Of a stretch of 64,000 nucleotides of DNA, positions 31,287-39,958 are shown one piece after another. How positions within the stretch are numbered: the first letter of the stretch is position 1; each line of letters begins with the position of its first letter. The notes below the pieces were generated by a model that was not told the DNA's origin, searched no databases, and worked only from the letters and a program-made list of their open reading frames with translations. This DNA is from an uncultured Burkholderiaceae bacterium (GTDB taxonomy: Bacteria; Pseudomonadota; Gammaproteobacteria; Burkholderiales; Burkholderiaceae): the NCBI GenBank assembly GCA_937871985.1, contig CALMPB010000384.1, forward strand, positions 9,040 to 73,039, given 5' to 3'. The position numbers and the translations under genes were made by a program.

Positions 31287-31802
31287 GCGCCGGGAACATC
31301 AAGTACCGGCATGCGGGCCCAGGCAAGAGCCGCCTGCGCGATGAACGCACATGCACCGCAGCGGGGCTTATGTGGCTTGCGGAACTTGCCGGCCAAGATA
31401 TTGCCTTGACAAAAAGGACAATCCAGCGTATCTTTTATTAGATAATTTTTACGCTATGCTTTGCATGCTTCAGTTGGTTCTTGAGTTGGCACACAAGATA
31501 AAACTGATGCTTTTTTGGGAATTTTTATCCCCCTATCCACGGTTCACACCGCGTCCCACGAGCAAGCCCTGCCACTCATCGTAGCGGCAAAGCCCTTCAT
31601 CCCCATCAGCCAGCAAAGCAAACGATACAGCGCACAAGACGCGCTGCCATTGTTTTTTCCTGTACCACGCCATCGAATCGACGCTGCGCCGCGCGCCAAC
31701 GCCAAGCCATCGGCGCTTCGATTCATCGTCCGCATCCAGCGCAGACCGGGCAGGCGCACAATGCCCCACCCGGCTTCATCAATAGACTAAGGAGTCCCGT
31801 TT
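31287..31802. other. non-coding stretch with long infA2 leader
   Basis: The stretch of 516 nt between the hemerythrin and infA2 genes has no gene I can support. It holds a near-consensus promoter at 31406-31434 and then an AT-rich start of about 120 nt followed by C-rich sequence up to the infA2 ribosome site (AAGGAG, 31789-31794). A TTG-started reading frame of 91 codons (31515-31790) ends just before infA2 but shows no recognisable family. Confidence 0.6.
31406..31434 (+). promoter_or_regulatory. strong sigma-70 promoter upstream of infA2
   Basis: TTGACA (31406-31411), a 17-nt spacer and TATCTT (31429-31434) form the best promoter match seen in the window. It is about 370 nt before the infA2 ATG, so the transcript would carry a leader of roughly 360 nt. 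Confidence 0.6.
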
Positions 31803-32060
31803 ATGGCCAAAGAAGAACTACTTGAAATGCAAGGTTCCGTTACCGAAGTACTGCCCGATTCGCGCTTCCGGGTCTTGCTGGACAATGGGCATCCCATCAT
31901 TGCCTACACCGGCGGCAAAATGCGCAAGCACCACATCCGCATTCTGGCGGGCGACAAAGTCACGCTCGAAATGTCGCCCTACGACTTGAGCAAGGGCCGC
32001 ATTACCTTCCGGCATATCGCTGGCCGCCCCCCCATGGCTCCCGCACGCCGGCACAACTAG
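31803..32060 (+). CDS. infA: translation initiation factor IF-1, second-copy type
   Basis: An 85-residue single OB-fold protein: [41 protein letters not shown] and [14 protein letters not shown] are IF-1 signatures. The wording (AKEELLE, IRILAGD, a basic tail [11 protein letters not shown]) matches the stand-alone InfA paralogue of Burkholderiales more than the one in the ribosomal protein cluster. A clear AAGGAG lies eight nt before the ATG. It is expressed from a distant promoter through a long leader. Its stop overlaps the stop of convergent sixA in CTAG (32057-32060). Confidence 0.92.
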   Translation: MAKEELLEMQGSVTEVLPDSRFRVLLDNGHPIIAYTGGKMRKHHIRILAGDKVTLEMSPYDLSKGRITFRHIAGRPPMAPARRHN

Positions 32061-32575
32061 CTTTTCGCCACGGCAAACCGCTCCAGAGCGCCGCTCTGCT
32101 CCGAAACCCTGCTCCATTCCGCAACCTCGAAATCGATCACAGCCAATCCGGCGGGGGGAAACTCTTGCCGCAAACGGCTGTACGCGGTGCGCCCGCCCCG
32201 CCCCACCAATTGCAGAGCCAGCAATTGCAGTCCGGGGTTATGCCCGACCAGCAGGACGGTGGGCGGCTCGGACGAAACACCGCGCAATGTCTCCAGCAAG
32301 ACGCTGGGGTGGGCTTCATAAATCCTGTCTTCGAAAATGGCCGGAACCAAACTGGGCAACTGCTTCTGGACGAGGCTCCACGTGGCGCGCGTACGCTGGG
32401 AGCCGGAAACCAGCGCCAGTTCCGGCAACAGGCTTTCCTGCGCCAGATACGCACCGATCTCACCGGCCTCTTGCTCGCCCAAAGGCGACAACGGGCGATC
32501 GTAGTCCCTGGTATGGGGCGGACGATCGGCCTGGGCATGGCGCAACAGTAAAAGGCGGCGAAACGCAGCGGTCAT
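32057..32575 (-). CDS. sixA: phosphohistidine phosphatase SixA
   Basis: A 172-residue histidine-phosphatase-superfamily protein. [12 protein letters not shown] has the catalytic RH motif (His13). Arg/His partners occur in [10 protein letters not shown] and [15 protein letters not shown] (second His). The short length and lack of a large insert fit SixA, which dephosphorylates phosphohistidine such as on phosphotransferase components. The ATG overlaps the stop of thpR in ATGA. A longer in-frame extension upstream lies inside thpR and is not used. Confidence 0.85.
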   Translation of the reverse strand: MTAAFRRLLLLRHAQADRPPHTRDYDRPLSPLGEQEAGEIGAYLAQESLLPELALVSGSQRTRATWSLVQKQLPSLVPAIFEDRIYEAHPSVLLETLRGVSSEPPTVLLVGHNPGLQLLALQLVGRGGRTAYSRLRQEFPPAGLAVIDFEVAEWSRVSEQSGALERFAVAKS

Positions 32576-33120
32576 GAATGGCTTCCTGATTGAGTCGGAC
32601 ACTGGCGGGATGCCAGTATCCGGTAATGCGGCGAACCCGGCAAGGCCTTGACGGATCGGGCCAGCACCAACGACAGCGGCGCACAGCGTATGGGCTTCAT
32701 CGGCCATTCGGAAATACCCTCCACCTTGCGCGCCAGCGTGATATGGGGCCGGAACGCCGCTTCCTGCGGAAATGCAATGGATTCTTCGCTGAGTTTATCC
32801 AGCAATTGCCGCCGCACATCGAACAGGCTTTGCGGAGGCGCCGTCATGCCCGCCCAGACGAGCTTCAAGCGGCTGAAGCACCCGTAGGTATCCAGCAGAC
32901 ACGTTATCTCCGGCAAAGACAAGTCAAACAGTATTTCCTTCAAGGCAGGCAAGGCCTCTTCCGGCTGCTCGCCGAGAAAGGCCAGGGTCAGATGAAAATC
33001 CTCGACGTGGGTCTTCCGCCCCGACAAGACCTCTTGCAGGCCCCGCAATTCCCGCGCAACCTCCGCATCCGGCCATAATGCATAGAACAGGCGTTGCCGT
33101 CCGGATGGCTGGACATTCAT
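32572..33120 (-). CDS. thpR: RNA 2',3'-cyclic phosphodiesterase (ThpR/LigT)
   Basis: A 182-residue 2H-phosphoesterase. The two HxTx motifs are HLTL (His43) and HITL (His126), separated as in LigT-type proteins. The N-terminal QRLFYALWPDAEVARELR is the usual beta-strand start. It opens 2',3'-cyclic phosphates on RNA. It lies 58 nt behind thiM and is translationally coupled to sixA. Confidence 0.88.
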   Translation of the reverse strand: MNVQPSGRQRLFYALWPDAEVARELRGLQEVLSGRKTHVEDFHLTLAFLGEQPEEALPALKEILFDLSLPEITCLLDTYGCFSRLKLVWAGMTAPPQSLFDVRRQLLDKLSEESIAFPQEAAFRPHITLARKVEGISEWPMKPIRCAPLSLVLARSVKALPGSPHYRILASRQCPTQSGSHS

Positions 33121-33178
33121 CGTCTAGGCCCCGCCGCGGATTTTCAAGCGGCCTGCGAACGACGATGCGGCCTGCGCT

Positions 33179-34015
33179 TCAGGCATTGCCGGCCTCGAGC
33201 CTCAGGCGCATGGAGAATTCGTTCCAGGTCATCAATTGCAAACCGTCCAGCATGCGGATCTGCAGCGCGCCGACACCCGCGCCCGCCTGCGCGACGGATT
33301 GGGCGGCCCATTCGCCCACGACGCCGAAATACGCCATAGCCGATGCAGTTGCCCGCCAGGCATCCGGCTGCACGGCGGCGAAGGCGCCAATGACGGCGGT
33401 TGCCGAACACCCCATGCCCGTCACCTTGGTCATCCACTCGTGCCCGTTCGAAAGCGCCAGCCTGCGGCCCGCCGCGTCGACAATATGATCGACCGCGCCC
33501 GAGACGCACACCACGCAGGAATGCGAACGCGCAAGCCCGCATGCCGCTTCGACGGCCTGGTCGGACGCCGCCATGCTTTCCACCCCCTTGGTGGCCGCAT
33601 CCAGCCCCGCCACGCTCATGATCTCGGAGGCGTTGCCGCGAATGACAGCGGGCGAACCGATAGCCAGCAGCTCTTTCAACGCCGCGTTCCGGTACGCGGT
33701 TGCGCCGGCGCCGACGGGATCCAGCACTACCGGCACGGAAGCGCCCCGGGCTGCGCGAAAAGCCAGTTTCATGGACTCGACCCAATACGGATCGAGGGTG
33801 CCGATGTTCAACACGACCGCCTGGGCGATCCTGGCCATGTCCTCGACCTCTTCATGCGCATGCGCCATGACGGGCGCGGCGCCCAGGGCCAGCAAGGCAT
33901 TGGCGTTGTAGTTGGTCACCACGAAATTCGTAATGCTGTGCACCAGCGGCGCCCGGCTGCGCACAGCCAGGATGTCCGCCCATATGTCATCGGCGCTCAA
34001 GGTGGTTGGATTCAT
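33179..34015 (-). CDS. thiM: hydroxyethylthiazole kinase ThiM
   Basis: A 278-residue ribokinase-like enzyme that phosphorylates the thiazole alcohol for thiamine salvage. It has [31 protein letters not shown] (thiazole site), [22 protein letters not shown] and the anion-hole/ATP motif [17 protein letters not shown] with the catalytic Cys typical of ThiM. A TTG codon at 34030 could add five residues, but ATG 34013-34015 is the simpler start. No other thiamine gene and no TPP riboswitch is seen upstream. Confidence 0.92.
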   Translation of the reverse strand: MNPTTLSADDIWADILAVRSRAPLVHSITNFVVTNYNANALLALGAAPVMAHAHEEVEDMARIAQAVVLNIGTLDPYWVESMKLAFRAARGASVPVVLDPVGAGATAYRNAALKELLAIGSPAVIRGNASEIMSVAGLDAATKGVESMAASDQAVEAACGLARSHSCVVCVSGAVDHIVDAAGRRLALSNGHEWMTKVTGMGCSATAVIGAFAAVQPDAWRATASAMAYFGVVGEWAAQSVAQAGAGVGALQIRMLDGLQLMTWNEFSMRLRLEAGNA

Positions 34016-34120
34016 CGTATGTTTTCGCAAGATGGAACTGGCATCATGATAACGCCATCGGCCGCCACGGCAGCGCTATGGCGTGCGCGGCATCCGGGCC
34101 CGCCGCGCCGAACCAGGGAC

Positions 34121-35299
34121 TTAGCCGGCCGCCGGCGCCTTGCGCGCCTTGTTCAAAACGAGATAGGCGAATCCGCCGATCACCACGCCCCAAAACGCCG
34201 ACCCCAGCCCCAGGAAGGTCATGTTGGACGACGTTGCAAGAAAGGTGATGATGGCGGCTTCGCGATGCGCTTCTTCCTGGATCGCACTGACGACATTGGT
34301 TGCAATCGCCCCTATCAACGCCAGCCCGGCCAGGATGGCGACGAGTTCTTTGGGCAAGGCCGTGAACAGCAGGACTATCGTTCCGGCGAATGTCCCGCCT
34401 ATCAGGAAAAACACGCCGTTGGCTATGCCGGCAATGTAGCGCTTGGAAGCGTCTTCATGAGCATCTTCCCCCGTGCACAACGCCGCCGTGATAGCGGCAA
34501 GCATTACGGTAATGCCGCCAAAAAAAGCAATGACAATGGATGCCAGGCTGCTAAGCGATAGGATTGGCCGTGCCGGCGCTTGGTAGCCGGACACCCGCAA
34601 AATAGCCATGCCCGGCAAGAATAACCCTGTAAGGCTGACCAGAACCAAAGGCAGCGCCAGGCTAAGCGTGCTGCTCCAGGTCCATTCCGGGCTGATGTAC
34701 ATGGGGGTGGCCAGCTTCAATTGCAAATTGCCGAGATGGGTGCCGCCAAGCAGAACCGCAACCGTCACGCCGACAAGCAAAACCAGCACGATGCTATAGC
34801 GCGGCACAAGGCGCCGGAACAAAATGTAAGCGGCCACCATGCTCAAGGCCAGGGCCGGCATGGTGGCAATCGACTTGAATGCATTGACTCCAAAATCGAA
34901 CAGAATACCGGCCATCATCCCTGAAGCGATGCCGTTCGGAATGCTGCGCATAATCCTGTCGAACGAGCCCGAAATGCCGATAAAGAAAATAATGACGGCG
35001 GCCGTGATATAGGCGCCCACCGCCTCATTGATCGAAATGGCCGGAAACAAGGTCACCAGCAATGCCGTTCCCGGCGCCGACCACGCGACGATTATGGGCA
35101 TTTTCATGCGCCAGCTGAGATAAATGCCCACCACGGCGGGGCCAATTGAAATCGCCCAGATCCAGGACGACATCATTTCGGGGGAAATACCCGCCGCATC
35201 GCCTGCCTGAAAGAAAATGACCGCTGGCCCGGCATAGGCGATAAGCACGGCCAGGAAGGCAGCCATTATGGCGGACACAGACCAATCTTTGCTTAGCAC
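34121..35299 (-). CDS. benE: benzoate/H+ symporter BenE-family transporter
   Basis: A 392-residue polytopic membrane protein with about 12 hydrophobic helices. IPNGIASGMMAGILFDFGVNAFK, the LFLPGMAILRVSGY segment and ITAALCTGEDAHEDASKRYIAGIANGVFFLIGG are BenE-family landmarks. BenE proteins take up benzoate or related carboxylates with protons. It is divergent from the DOPA-4,5-dioxygenase-like gene, with two small palindromes in the 153-nt gap. It marks the left edge of the catabolic region. The family is clear; the true substrate may be another aromatic acid. Confidence 0.85.
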   Translation of the reverse strand: MLSKDWSVSAIMAAFLAVLIAYAGPAVIFFQAGDAAGISPEMMSSWIWAISIGPAVVGIYLSWRMKMPIIVAWSAPGTALLVTLFPAISINEAVGAYITAAVIIFFIGISGSFDRIMRSIPNGIASGMMAGILFDFGVNAFKSIATMPALALSMVAAYILFRRLVPRYSIVLVLLVGVTVAVLLGGTHLGNLQLKLATPMYISPEWTWSSTLSLALPLVLVSLTGLFLPGMAILRVSGYQAPARPILSLSSLASIVIAFFGGITVMLAAITAALCTGEDAHEDASKRYIAGIANGVFFLIGGTFAGTIVLLFTALPKELVAILAGLALIGAIATNVVSAIQEEAHREAAIITFLATSSNMTFLGLGSAFWGVVIGGFAYLVLNKARKAPAAG

Positions 35300-35330
35300 A
35301 CTGCTTCTCCCTTTTCGCCCTCTGTTATCG

Positions 35331-35345
35331 ATCCTTTCGAAGGAT
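35331..35345. promoter_or_regulatory. palindrome upstream of BenE-like gene
   Basis: ATCCTT-TCG-AAGGAT is a 6-bp inverted repeat with a 3-nt centre, 32 nt upstream of the benE start in the divergent intergenic region. It is a candidate operator; which protein binds is unknown. Confidence 0.35.
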
Positions 35346-35401
35346 TCTGCGCAATCTTCCCGCTACGAACAGATTTGAAAATCGTTGGGTCCCGTGTTAA
35401 A

Positions 35402-35413
35402 TATCTTTAGATA
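35402..35413. promoter_or_regulatory. palindrome at the DOPA-dioxygenase-like promoter
   Basis: TATCT-TT-AGATA lies about 40 nt before the ATG of the dioxygenase-like gene and right at a TTAAAT -10 candidate (35397-35402) paired with TTGAAA (35375-35380) at 16 nt. The overlap suggests repressor binding. Confidence 0.4.
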
Positions 35414-35452
35414 ACGCCCGCATAAGGGCAGGCCAATTTCACAGGAAACCAC

Positions 35453-35866
35453 ATGCCATCACTGTCCTCAAGCGACCGTTCCGCCCTTTCGCTGAACAGC
35501 GATACGGTGCGCAAGGTCGTAGGGTACCACGCACATATCTATTTCAACGCACAGACACTGGAACAGGCACGCCGCCTGTGTACGGAAGCCGCAACGCGGT
35601 TTCCGATCAAAATGGGCCGTATCCACGAAAAACCCGTCGGCCCGCACCCCGACTGGAGCTGCCAACTGGCCTTTCGCGCCGGGCTGTTCGAAGAAGTCGT
35701 CATCTGGCTGTCCATGCATCGCGCCGGACTCGTAATATTCATACATCCAGTCACCGGCAACGATCTCATCGATCATCGCGACTACGCTATCTGGATGGGA
35801 GCGGTCAGGCCGCTGAATCTTTCCGTGCTCTCCGGCCAGGACAAGCCAGTTTCGTACGAATTCTAG
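35453..35866 (+). CDS. DOPA 4,5-dioxygenase family protein
   Basis: A 137-residue protein of the small DOPA-4,5-dioxygenase-like family, known from fungal betalain-type extradiol cleavage and present in bacteria. Conserved histidines are His26 and His28 (GYHAHIYF), His58 and His65 (EKPVGPHPDWSC), and His98/His108 (IFIHPVTGNDLIDHRDYA), with the WMG ending. It would cleave a catechol ring beside the hydroxyl pair. The context, an HpaB/HpaC monooxygenase pair and a Rieske oxygenase a few kb away, supports a ring-cleavage role. A MarR gene follows on the same strand after 163 nt. Confidence 0.82.
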   Translation: MPSLSSSDRSALSLNSDTVRKVVGYHAHIYFNAQTLEQARRLCTEAATRFPIKMGRIHEKPVGPHPDWSCQLAFRAGLFEEVVIWLSMHRAGLVIFIHPVTGNDLIDHRDYAIWMGAVRPLNLSVLSGQDKPVSYEF

Positions 35867-35940
35867 GTGTCGACCCGCCGCATACGGATACGCGCCCGGC
35901 CCCCAAGAGCGCAGTCGCGCAATCGTCAAGAGTCCAGAGG

Positions 35941-35948
35941 AAACCTAA
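35941..35948 (+). promoter_or_regulatory. AAACCTAA half-site upstream of marR (36030)
   Basis: AAACCTAA at 35941-35948 is the exact inverse of TTAGGTTT at 36003-36010, and the two flank a TACAAT -10 candidate (35991-35996). The same octamer recurs at 42160 in front of the HpaB-like operon. Confidence 0.45.
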
Positions 35949-35999
35949 AGCGCTGCGCTGCGATCGTGGTGGATCCGCAACGATAGGCAGTACAATACA

Positions 36000-36010
36000 A
36001 AATTAGGTTT
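36000..36010 (-). promoter_or_regulatory. 11-bp candidate MarR operator (AAATTAGGTTT)
   Basis: This 11-mer, 19 nt before the marR ATG, is the exact reverse complement of AAACCTAATTT at 42160-42170. Its place between promoter and start fits autoregulation. Confidence 0.55.
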
Positions 36011-36029
36011 CTCGCAAAGATATCGAAAA

Positions 36030-36602
36030 ATGACGACCTCCGATTCAAAACAAGCTCTAACAATTACGAAGCCGGCATTTCTAGTCAATGGTTCGGACGC
36101 CGAATTCCGGATATTGATCAACAGGCTGTTATATTTCTCGGCCCGTCTGCTTACCGTCCGGGACGGTTTCGGCGCCATCATCGGTCTTTCGGGCATTCAA
36201 TACTCGATACTCATGTCGATAAAAGCGCTTTCATCCCAAGGAGAGGTGACAGTCAATCAGTTGGCCGAGCACCTGCACTTCAGCGGATCGTTCGTGACGA
36301 TGGAAACCGGCAAGCTCCGGACTCGCAATCTGATTACAAAAAAGCGCCACGATCTCGATCGGCGCAAGATTGTTCTCGACATCACCGAAGCCGGAAAAAA
36401 GCTGCTAAGCGACCTTACCGGAACGCAGCAGGCCATCAACGACATCCTATTCGAAAACCTGAACACCCAGCAGGCCAAGATGTTGTACAACGTATTGGGC
36501 CAGCTGGTATCCAACTGCGATGCAGCCACATTGGAACTGTCACACCTGGTCTCTCGGCTCAATATCCAGCAAGGAAGCTCTACGCGGAGCGGCGCTGTCT
36601 AA
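36030..36602 (+). CDS. MarR-family transcriptional regulator
   Basis: A 190-residue winged-helix regulator. Helices before residue 60 provide dimerisation. The recognition part reads VTVNQLAEHLHFSGSFVTMETGKLRTRNLI, followed by the wing KKRHDLDRRKIVLDITEAGKKLL with the conserved Asp-x-Arg. It converges on the amidase gene (stops 72 nt apart). The motif it probably binds is found both before its own gene and before the HpaB-like operon, so it is the best candidate for control of that operon by a phenolic ligand. Confidence 0.88.
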   Translation: MTTSDSKQALTITKPAFLVNGSDAEFRILINRLLYFSARLLTVRDGFGAIIGLSGIQYSILMSIKALSSQGEVTVNQLAEHLHFSGSFVTMETGKLRTRNLITKKRHDLDRRKIVLDITEAGKKLLSDLTGTQQAINDILFENLNTQQAKMLYNVLGQLVSNCDAATLELSHLVSRLNIQQGSSTRSGAV

Positions 36603-36674
36603 CCGCGGCTCCGGTCACGCCTCGCCCACTGCCATCGACCACAGCCCAGCCGGCAAGGCAAATGCCCGACGACT

Positions 36675-38018
36675 TCAATTTGCCAACTCCCTCTCCACCG
36701 CCAAGGCCACGGCCATCAGTCGTGCATCATCGCCACGAGCAGCCGATAGCATCAGCCCCACAGGCAGCTCACCGGCCTCATGGCAAGGCAAGCTGAAGGA
36801 GCAGCCGTCGAGATAATTTATGGCGAAAGTATTTCGAAGCAGCAATCCATTGACTCTGAAAAACTCCTGATCAGATTCAAGCAAAGCGTCAATTGCCGGA
36901 GCCAGAATAGGAACCGTTGGGCAAATCAGGGCGTCAAAAGGCCGCAAAACACTCTCCGCGCGCCGAATCCACGACGCTCTGGCGTCCTGCATGTCGATGT
37001 AGTCCGCCGCACTTGCGGCCGCGCCGGCCTCGATCCGCTGCGCCACCCGCGGATCGTAGTCCTGGCGGCGGCATGCAAGCCTCCTGCGATGCACCGCGTA
37101 GGCTTCCACGGCGGAAAATCCACCCGGAGCGTTGAGGCTGCGAATCTCGGCAAGCTCTTTGAATGCAATGCTCTCCACCAGCGCGCCCGCGGCCGAAATC
37201 CGCCGCAACGCCTTTTCGAAGGCATGGGCCACGGCAGGCTCGATATCGTCGAACATCAGCGTTTCTGGAACCGCGAAGCGCATACCGACAAGAGGACGCG
37301 GCCTGACATCCAAACGATCGCCGGACAAGGCCGCGTCGACCGTTATGCAGTCCGCCACGCTGCGGGTCATTGCGCACACGGTATCCAGCGTGCGCGAAAG
37401 CTCGAACGCCCCGTTACGAGATACCCGCGATTGGGTGTTCTTGAATCCTACCAACCCGCATAACGCGGCCGGTATCCGGATCGAACCGCCGGTATCGGAA
37501 CCAAGGCCGGCGACAGCCAGCCCCAAGGCCACCGACACCGCCGCACCTGATGACGAGCCTCCAGGAATCCGAGGCGTGGCCTTGTCGGCCGGATTGACCG
37601 GCGTTCCATAATGGGGATTGATGCCCACGCCCGAGAAAGCAAACTCAGTCATGGTTGTCTTGCCAATGACAGCCGCACCCTGCAATCTGAGACGGGACAC
37701 CGCCGCCGCATCGGCTTCGGGCGCGGCATCGTCCGCGCACACAATACCGCCGGACTGGGTAGGTTCACCCGCGACGTCATAAAGATCCTTGATTGAAACC
37801 GGCAGTCCCGCCAACGGCGCGAGCTTCGCACCCGCGGCGAGAGATTCGTCGGCAAACCGCGCGGCCGCCAGAGCCGCCTCAGCGTACTGCTTTGTGAATA
37901 CATAACGGGCCGACGGCTGCGTCGCCCTTTCAAGCGCGCCGGCCACCAAACGCTCATGGCTCGTCTCTCCACGCCCAATGCGCGCGCGAAGCTCAGAGAT
38001 GGTTTCAATCATGATCAA
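36675..38018 (-). CDS. amidase (amidase-signature family)
   Basis: A 447-residue amidase-signature enzyme with the Ser-cisSer-Lys triad: Lys77 (PVSIKDLYDV), Ser155 (IPGGSSSG) and Ser179 (GSDTGGSIRIPA). It hydrolyses a carbon-nitrogen amide or a related bond. It is the last gene of the six-gene minus-strand operon from the HpaB-like gene, 32 nt behind the DUF2848 gene. Amidase plus DUF2848 side by side is a recurrent pair as far as I recall, which hints at an amide or carbamoyl intermediate. A second in-frame ATG lies at 38010-38012. Confidence 0.88.
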   Translation of the reverse strand: MIMIETISELRARIGRGETSHERLVAGALERATQPSARYVFTKQYAEAALAAARFADESLAAGAKLAPLAGLPVSIKDLYDVAGEPTQSGGIVCADDAAPEADAAAVSRLRLQGAAVIGKTTMTEFAFSGVGINPHYGTPVNPADKATPRIPGGSSSGAAVSVALGLAVAGLGSDTGGSIRIPAALCGLVGFKNTQSRVSRNGAFELSRTLDTVCAMTRSVADCITVDAALSGDRLDVRPRPLVGMRFAVPETLMFDDIEPAVAHAFEKALRRISAAGALVESIAFKELAEIRSLNAPGGFSAVEAYAVHRRRLACRRQDYDPRVAQRIEAGAAASAADYIDMQDARASWIRRAESVLRPFDALICPTVPILAPAIDALLESDQEFFRVNGLLLRNTFAINYLDGCSFSLPCHEAGELPVGLMLSAARGDDARLMAVALAVERELAN

Positions 38019-38050
38019 GAGTCCTTACTCACTTAACGACGGCATGCCGA

Positions 38051-38776
38051 TCAGGCGACCACAGGCAGAACATCGACGGCGTAGCGATGCACGATCGCGC
38101 GCTTGCGAACCGGGTCCTGCAGCGATATTTCCATCATTGCCGCCGGCCTGATGCCTTTGCCTTGCTGGTTGGGTATTGCACCGAGCGTCCCGCAAAACAT
38201 AATATGGCCAGGTTCGGGGCCGGCATCGCCGCCTCCGAAAAAGCCGTCCCTCAAAGCTTCGAGCGGACGGATGGACGCAAGCGTGCCCCGTTGATACGAA
38301 ACCCATCTTCCATCTTCGTAAATGCGGGACTCCAGTTGAAGCTCGTCCTGCCGGCCCGCGACATCGCGCCAGCGCCACGCGGTGGTCGCCACCGGCTTGG
38401 GACACATTTGTTTGGAAACGGCTACCGAATAGCTTTCGACCGTACGGTCGGTGTGATCCGACCCCACGGTCAGCCACCATTCGCCCTGAGCGAAAAACAG
38501 AACCGGCTCGGCTTCTCCCGAACTGTCGCCCCCAACGACCTCGACCGACGCCGCCTGGCTCAACAGATTCCGGCCGGCGCGGTAATACAAAGGCACGGTC
38601 GATGGCCGGGGAACGCCCAGCGCCTCCAGCTCTTCGATATGATGTTCGATTGCCGCAACGTCGCGGCCCGTCCAGCCGGCGATGATGAATCGCCCAGGCT
38701 CGACAGCCAATAGCCGTGTCGATGCAACATCCCCCGGCTCGAGGGACTCACTATAGAAATAAAGCGTAGTAGTCAT
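38051..38776 (-). CDS. DUF2848-family protein
   Basis: A 241-residue protein resembling the DUF2848 family: GWTGRDVAAIEHHIEELEALGVPRPSTVPLYYR near the N-terminus, EPVLFFAQGEWWLTVGSDHTDR in the centre, and DGFFGGGDAGPEPGHIMFCGTLGAI with ISLQDPVRKRAIVHRYAVDVLP at the end. The GSDHTDR and the late GHIMFCGT segment resemble the FAH-fold active-site region, so a hydrolase or lyase function is likely but unproven. It sits between marR and the amidase gene in one operon. Confidence 0.8.
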   Translation of the reverse strand: MTTTLYFYSESLEPGDVASTRLLAVEPGRFIIAGWTGRDVAAIEHHIEELEALGVPRPSTVPLYYRAGRNLLSQAASVEVVGGDSSGEAEPVLFFAQGEWWLTVGSDHTDRTVESYSVAVSKQMCPKPVATTAWRWRDVAGRQDELQLESRIYEDGRWVSYQRGTLASIRPLEALRDGFFGGGDAGPEPGHIMFCGTLGAIPNQQGKGIRPAAMMEISLQDPVRKRAIVHRYAVDVLPVVA

Positions 38777-38814
38777 GGAATTTATATTGAAATTATGATC
38801 GGCAGCGGCTGTTA

Positions 38815-39531
38815 TCAGGAGCTCGCTGGTTCTTTTGCCGTGCGCCGCCTGCCGGCTTTTGCCCTGCCCTGGCCGCGCCCGCCCGACGGCAGAAAAGCCA
38901 ATCGTTGCGTATCGGCCATTGTGGACATCACCTTGAGAGCGGCGACGGTTTGGCCAAATACGCCGATCAGCGAACCCACGATACGCGCCAAATGCCGGAA
39001 GTCGGCCCGCGACAGTTGCGCGAACAAATGATCGTTGACCATAAGAAGCTCAGGCTCAAGAGCCAGGACTTTTTCGTAGCCAAACGGACTCAAGCTGAGC
39101 AATACGCCTCGCCGATCATCGGGATTCCTCTTTTTGAGGACAAGCTGGGCTTTAACCAGCTTCTTGACCTCGTTCGTTACGAACGCCCCGCTCACATTCA
39201 GCGTCATCGCCACTTCGCCTACGCTTATTCCGCTTTTCGCATGGGAATGCGCAACCACCATCACAATGTTGTATTGTGGCGAGCTTACCCCCAGGCGTCC
39301 CGCCAGATACTGGCGCGCCGACTCGAGATGCGCGGCGACAACCGACATGTCGTAAAGCAATTGGCGAAAAGTCCCGTCAGGCTCTTCGCCCTTTTCGAGC
39401 AATGCGGACAACGATACGGTGGCCGGCAAGGCTACCGCCGCCTCCGCGCTCTTGCGAACGTCCACAGCCGGCCACTCCACGCATGGGCTCCGCAAGCCGG
39501 CGACAGGCTCCGTGACGGGAAGGGTTTGCAC
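38815..39531 (-). CDS. MarR-family transcriptional regulator (second)
   Basis: A 238-residue regulator with an unusually long N-terminal arm of about 45 residues and a basic C-terminal tail (GRGQGRAKAGRRRTAKE). The winged helix reads GISVGEVAMTLNVSGAFVTNEVKKLVKAQLVLKKRNPDDRRGVLLSLSPFG. It is embedded in the operon (11 nt after the cupin gene, 38 nt before the DUF2848 gene). Thus two MarR proteins serve this region, one inside and one convergent to the operon. Start choice among several upstream codons is uncertain. Confidence 0.83.
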   Translation of the reverse strand: MQTLPVTEPVAGLRSPCVEWPAVDVRKSAEAAVALPATVSLSALLEKGEEPDGTFRQLLYDMSVVAAHLESARQYLAGRLGVSSPQYNIVMVVAHSHAKSGISVGEVAMTLNVSGAFVTNEVKKLVKAQLVLKKRNPDDRRGVLLSLSPFGYEKVLALEPELLMVNDHLFAQLSRADFRHLARIVGSLIGVFGQTVAALKVMSTMADTQRLAFLPSGGRGQGRAKAGRRRTAKEPASS

Positions 39532-39542
39532 GCCGGCTCCTT

Positions 39543-39932
39543 TCAGGCCGGATCGTAGTAATGGGATTCAAGCAAATAGCACCCATTGACCGAGCGGAAA
39601 GGGCCATGCCAGGCTCCAGGCGGCCGCACGGCATATGTATAGCCCTCGAAGGAACTGCCGCCCTGGCCGTTTTTATCGGCGCCCACGGTCATATCGCCCT
39701 CGAGCATGAACACCTCCTCCCAGTAGTCATGCACAATGGCCTCGTAAGTAGCGAAACCCGGTGGAAAACGCAGGATGCGGGTACGACTCCCCTTCTTGTT
39801 GACGGTATCCAGGGATCCCGAAATAACGAGCTCCAAAGCTCCCGACTCGGGAGCATAGCCCGCAGGCAGTTGCCAGCCCGGCGCATTCAGATCAATTTTG
39901 TGAAACTCGTCATGAGCTTTTGTCACAGCCAT
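39543..39932 (-). CDS. cupin-domain protein
   Basis: A 129-residue single-domain cupin. The first cupin motif is AIVHDYWEEVFMLEGDMTVG (His, Glu ligands) and the second PPGAWHGPFRSVNG (His). The metal set is thus present. Related ChrR-like cupins act as small dioxygenases, isomerases or sensors. It follows the flavin reductase by 26 nt and precedes marR by 11 nt, so it belongs to the HpaB-like operon. It could be an auxiliary ring-fission or tautomerase enzyme; this is inference. Confidence 0.82.
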   Translation of the reverse strand: MAVTKAHDEFHKIDLNAPGWQLPAGYAPESGALELVISGSLDTVNKKGSRTRILRFPPGFATYEAIVHDYWEEVFMLEGDMTVGADKNGQGGSSFEGYTYAVRPPGAWHGPFRSVNGCYLLESHYYDPA

Positions 39933-39958
39933 TTTATGTACTCCTAAAGTTAAAAAAA

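Noticed and set aside
31515..31790. A 91-codon TTG-started frame in the infA2 leader
   Set aside because: No ribosome site, no family similarity that I can see, and proline/arginine-rich wording; kept only as a remark in the leader entry.
33148..33176. Direct repeat GCGGCCTGCG (33148-33157 and 33167-33176) between thiM and thpR
   Set aside because: Short GC-rich repeat in a GC-rich genome, without structure or context that suggests function.
34016..34120. Possible TPP riboswitch upstream of thiM
   Set aside because: The 105-nt gap lacks the CTGAGA and ACCTGA elements of the thi box.
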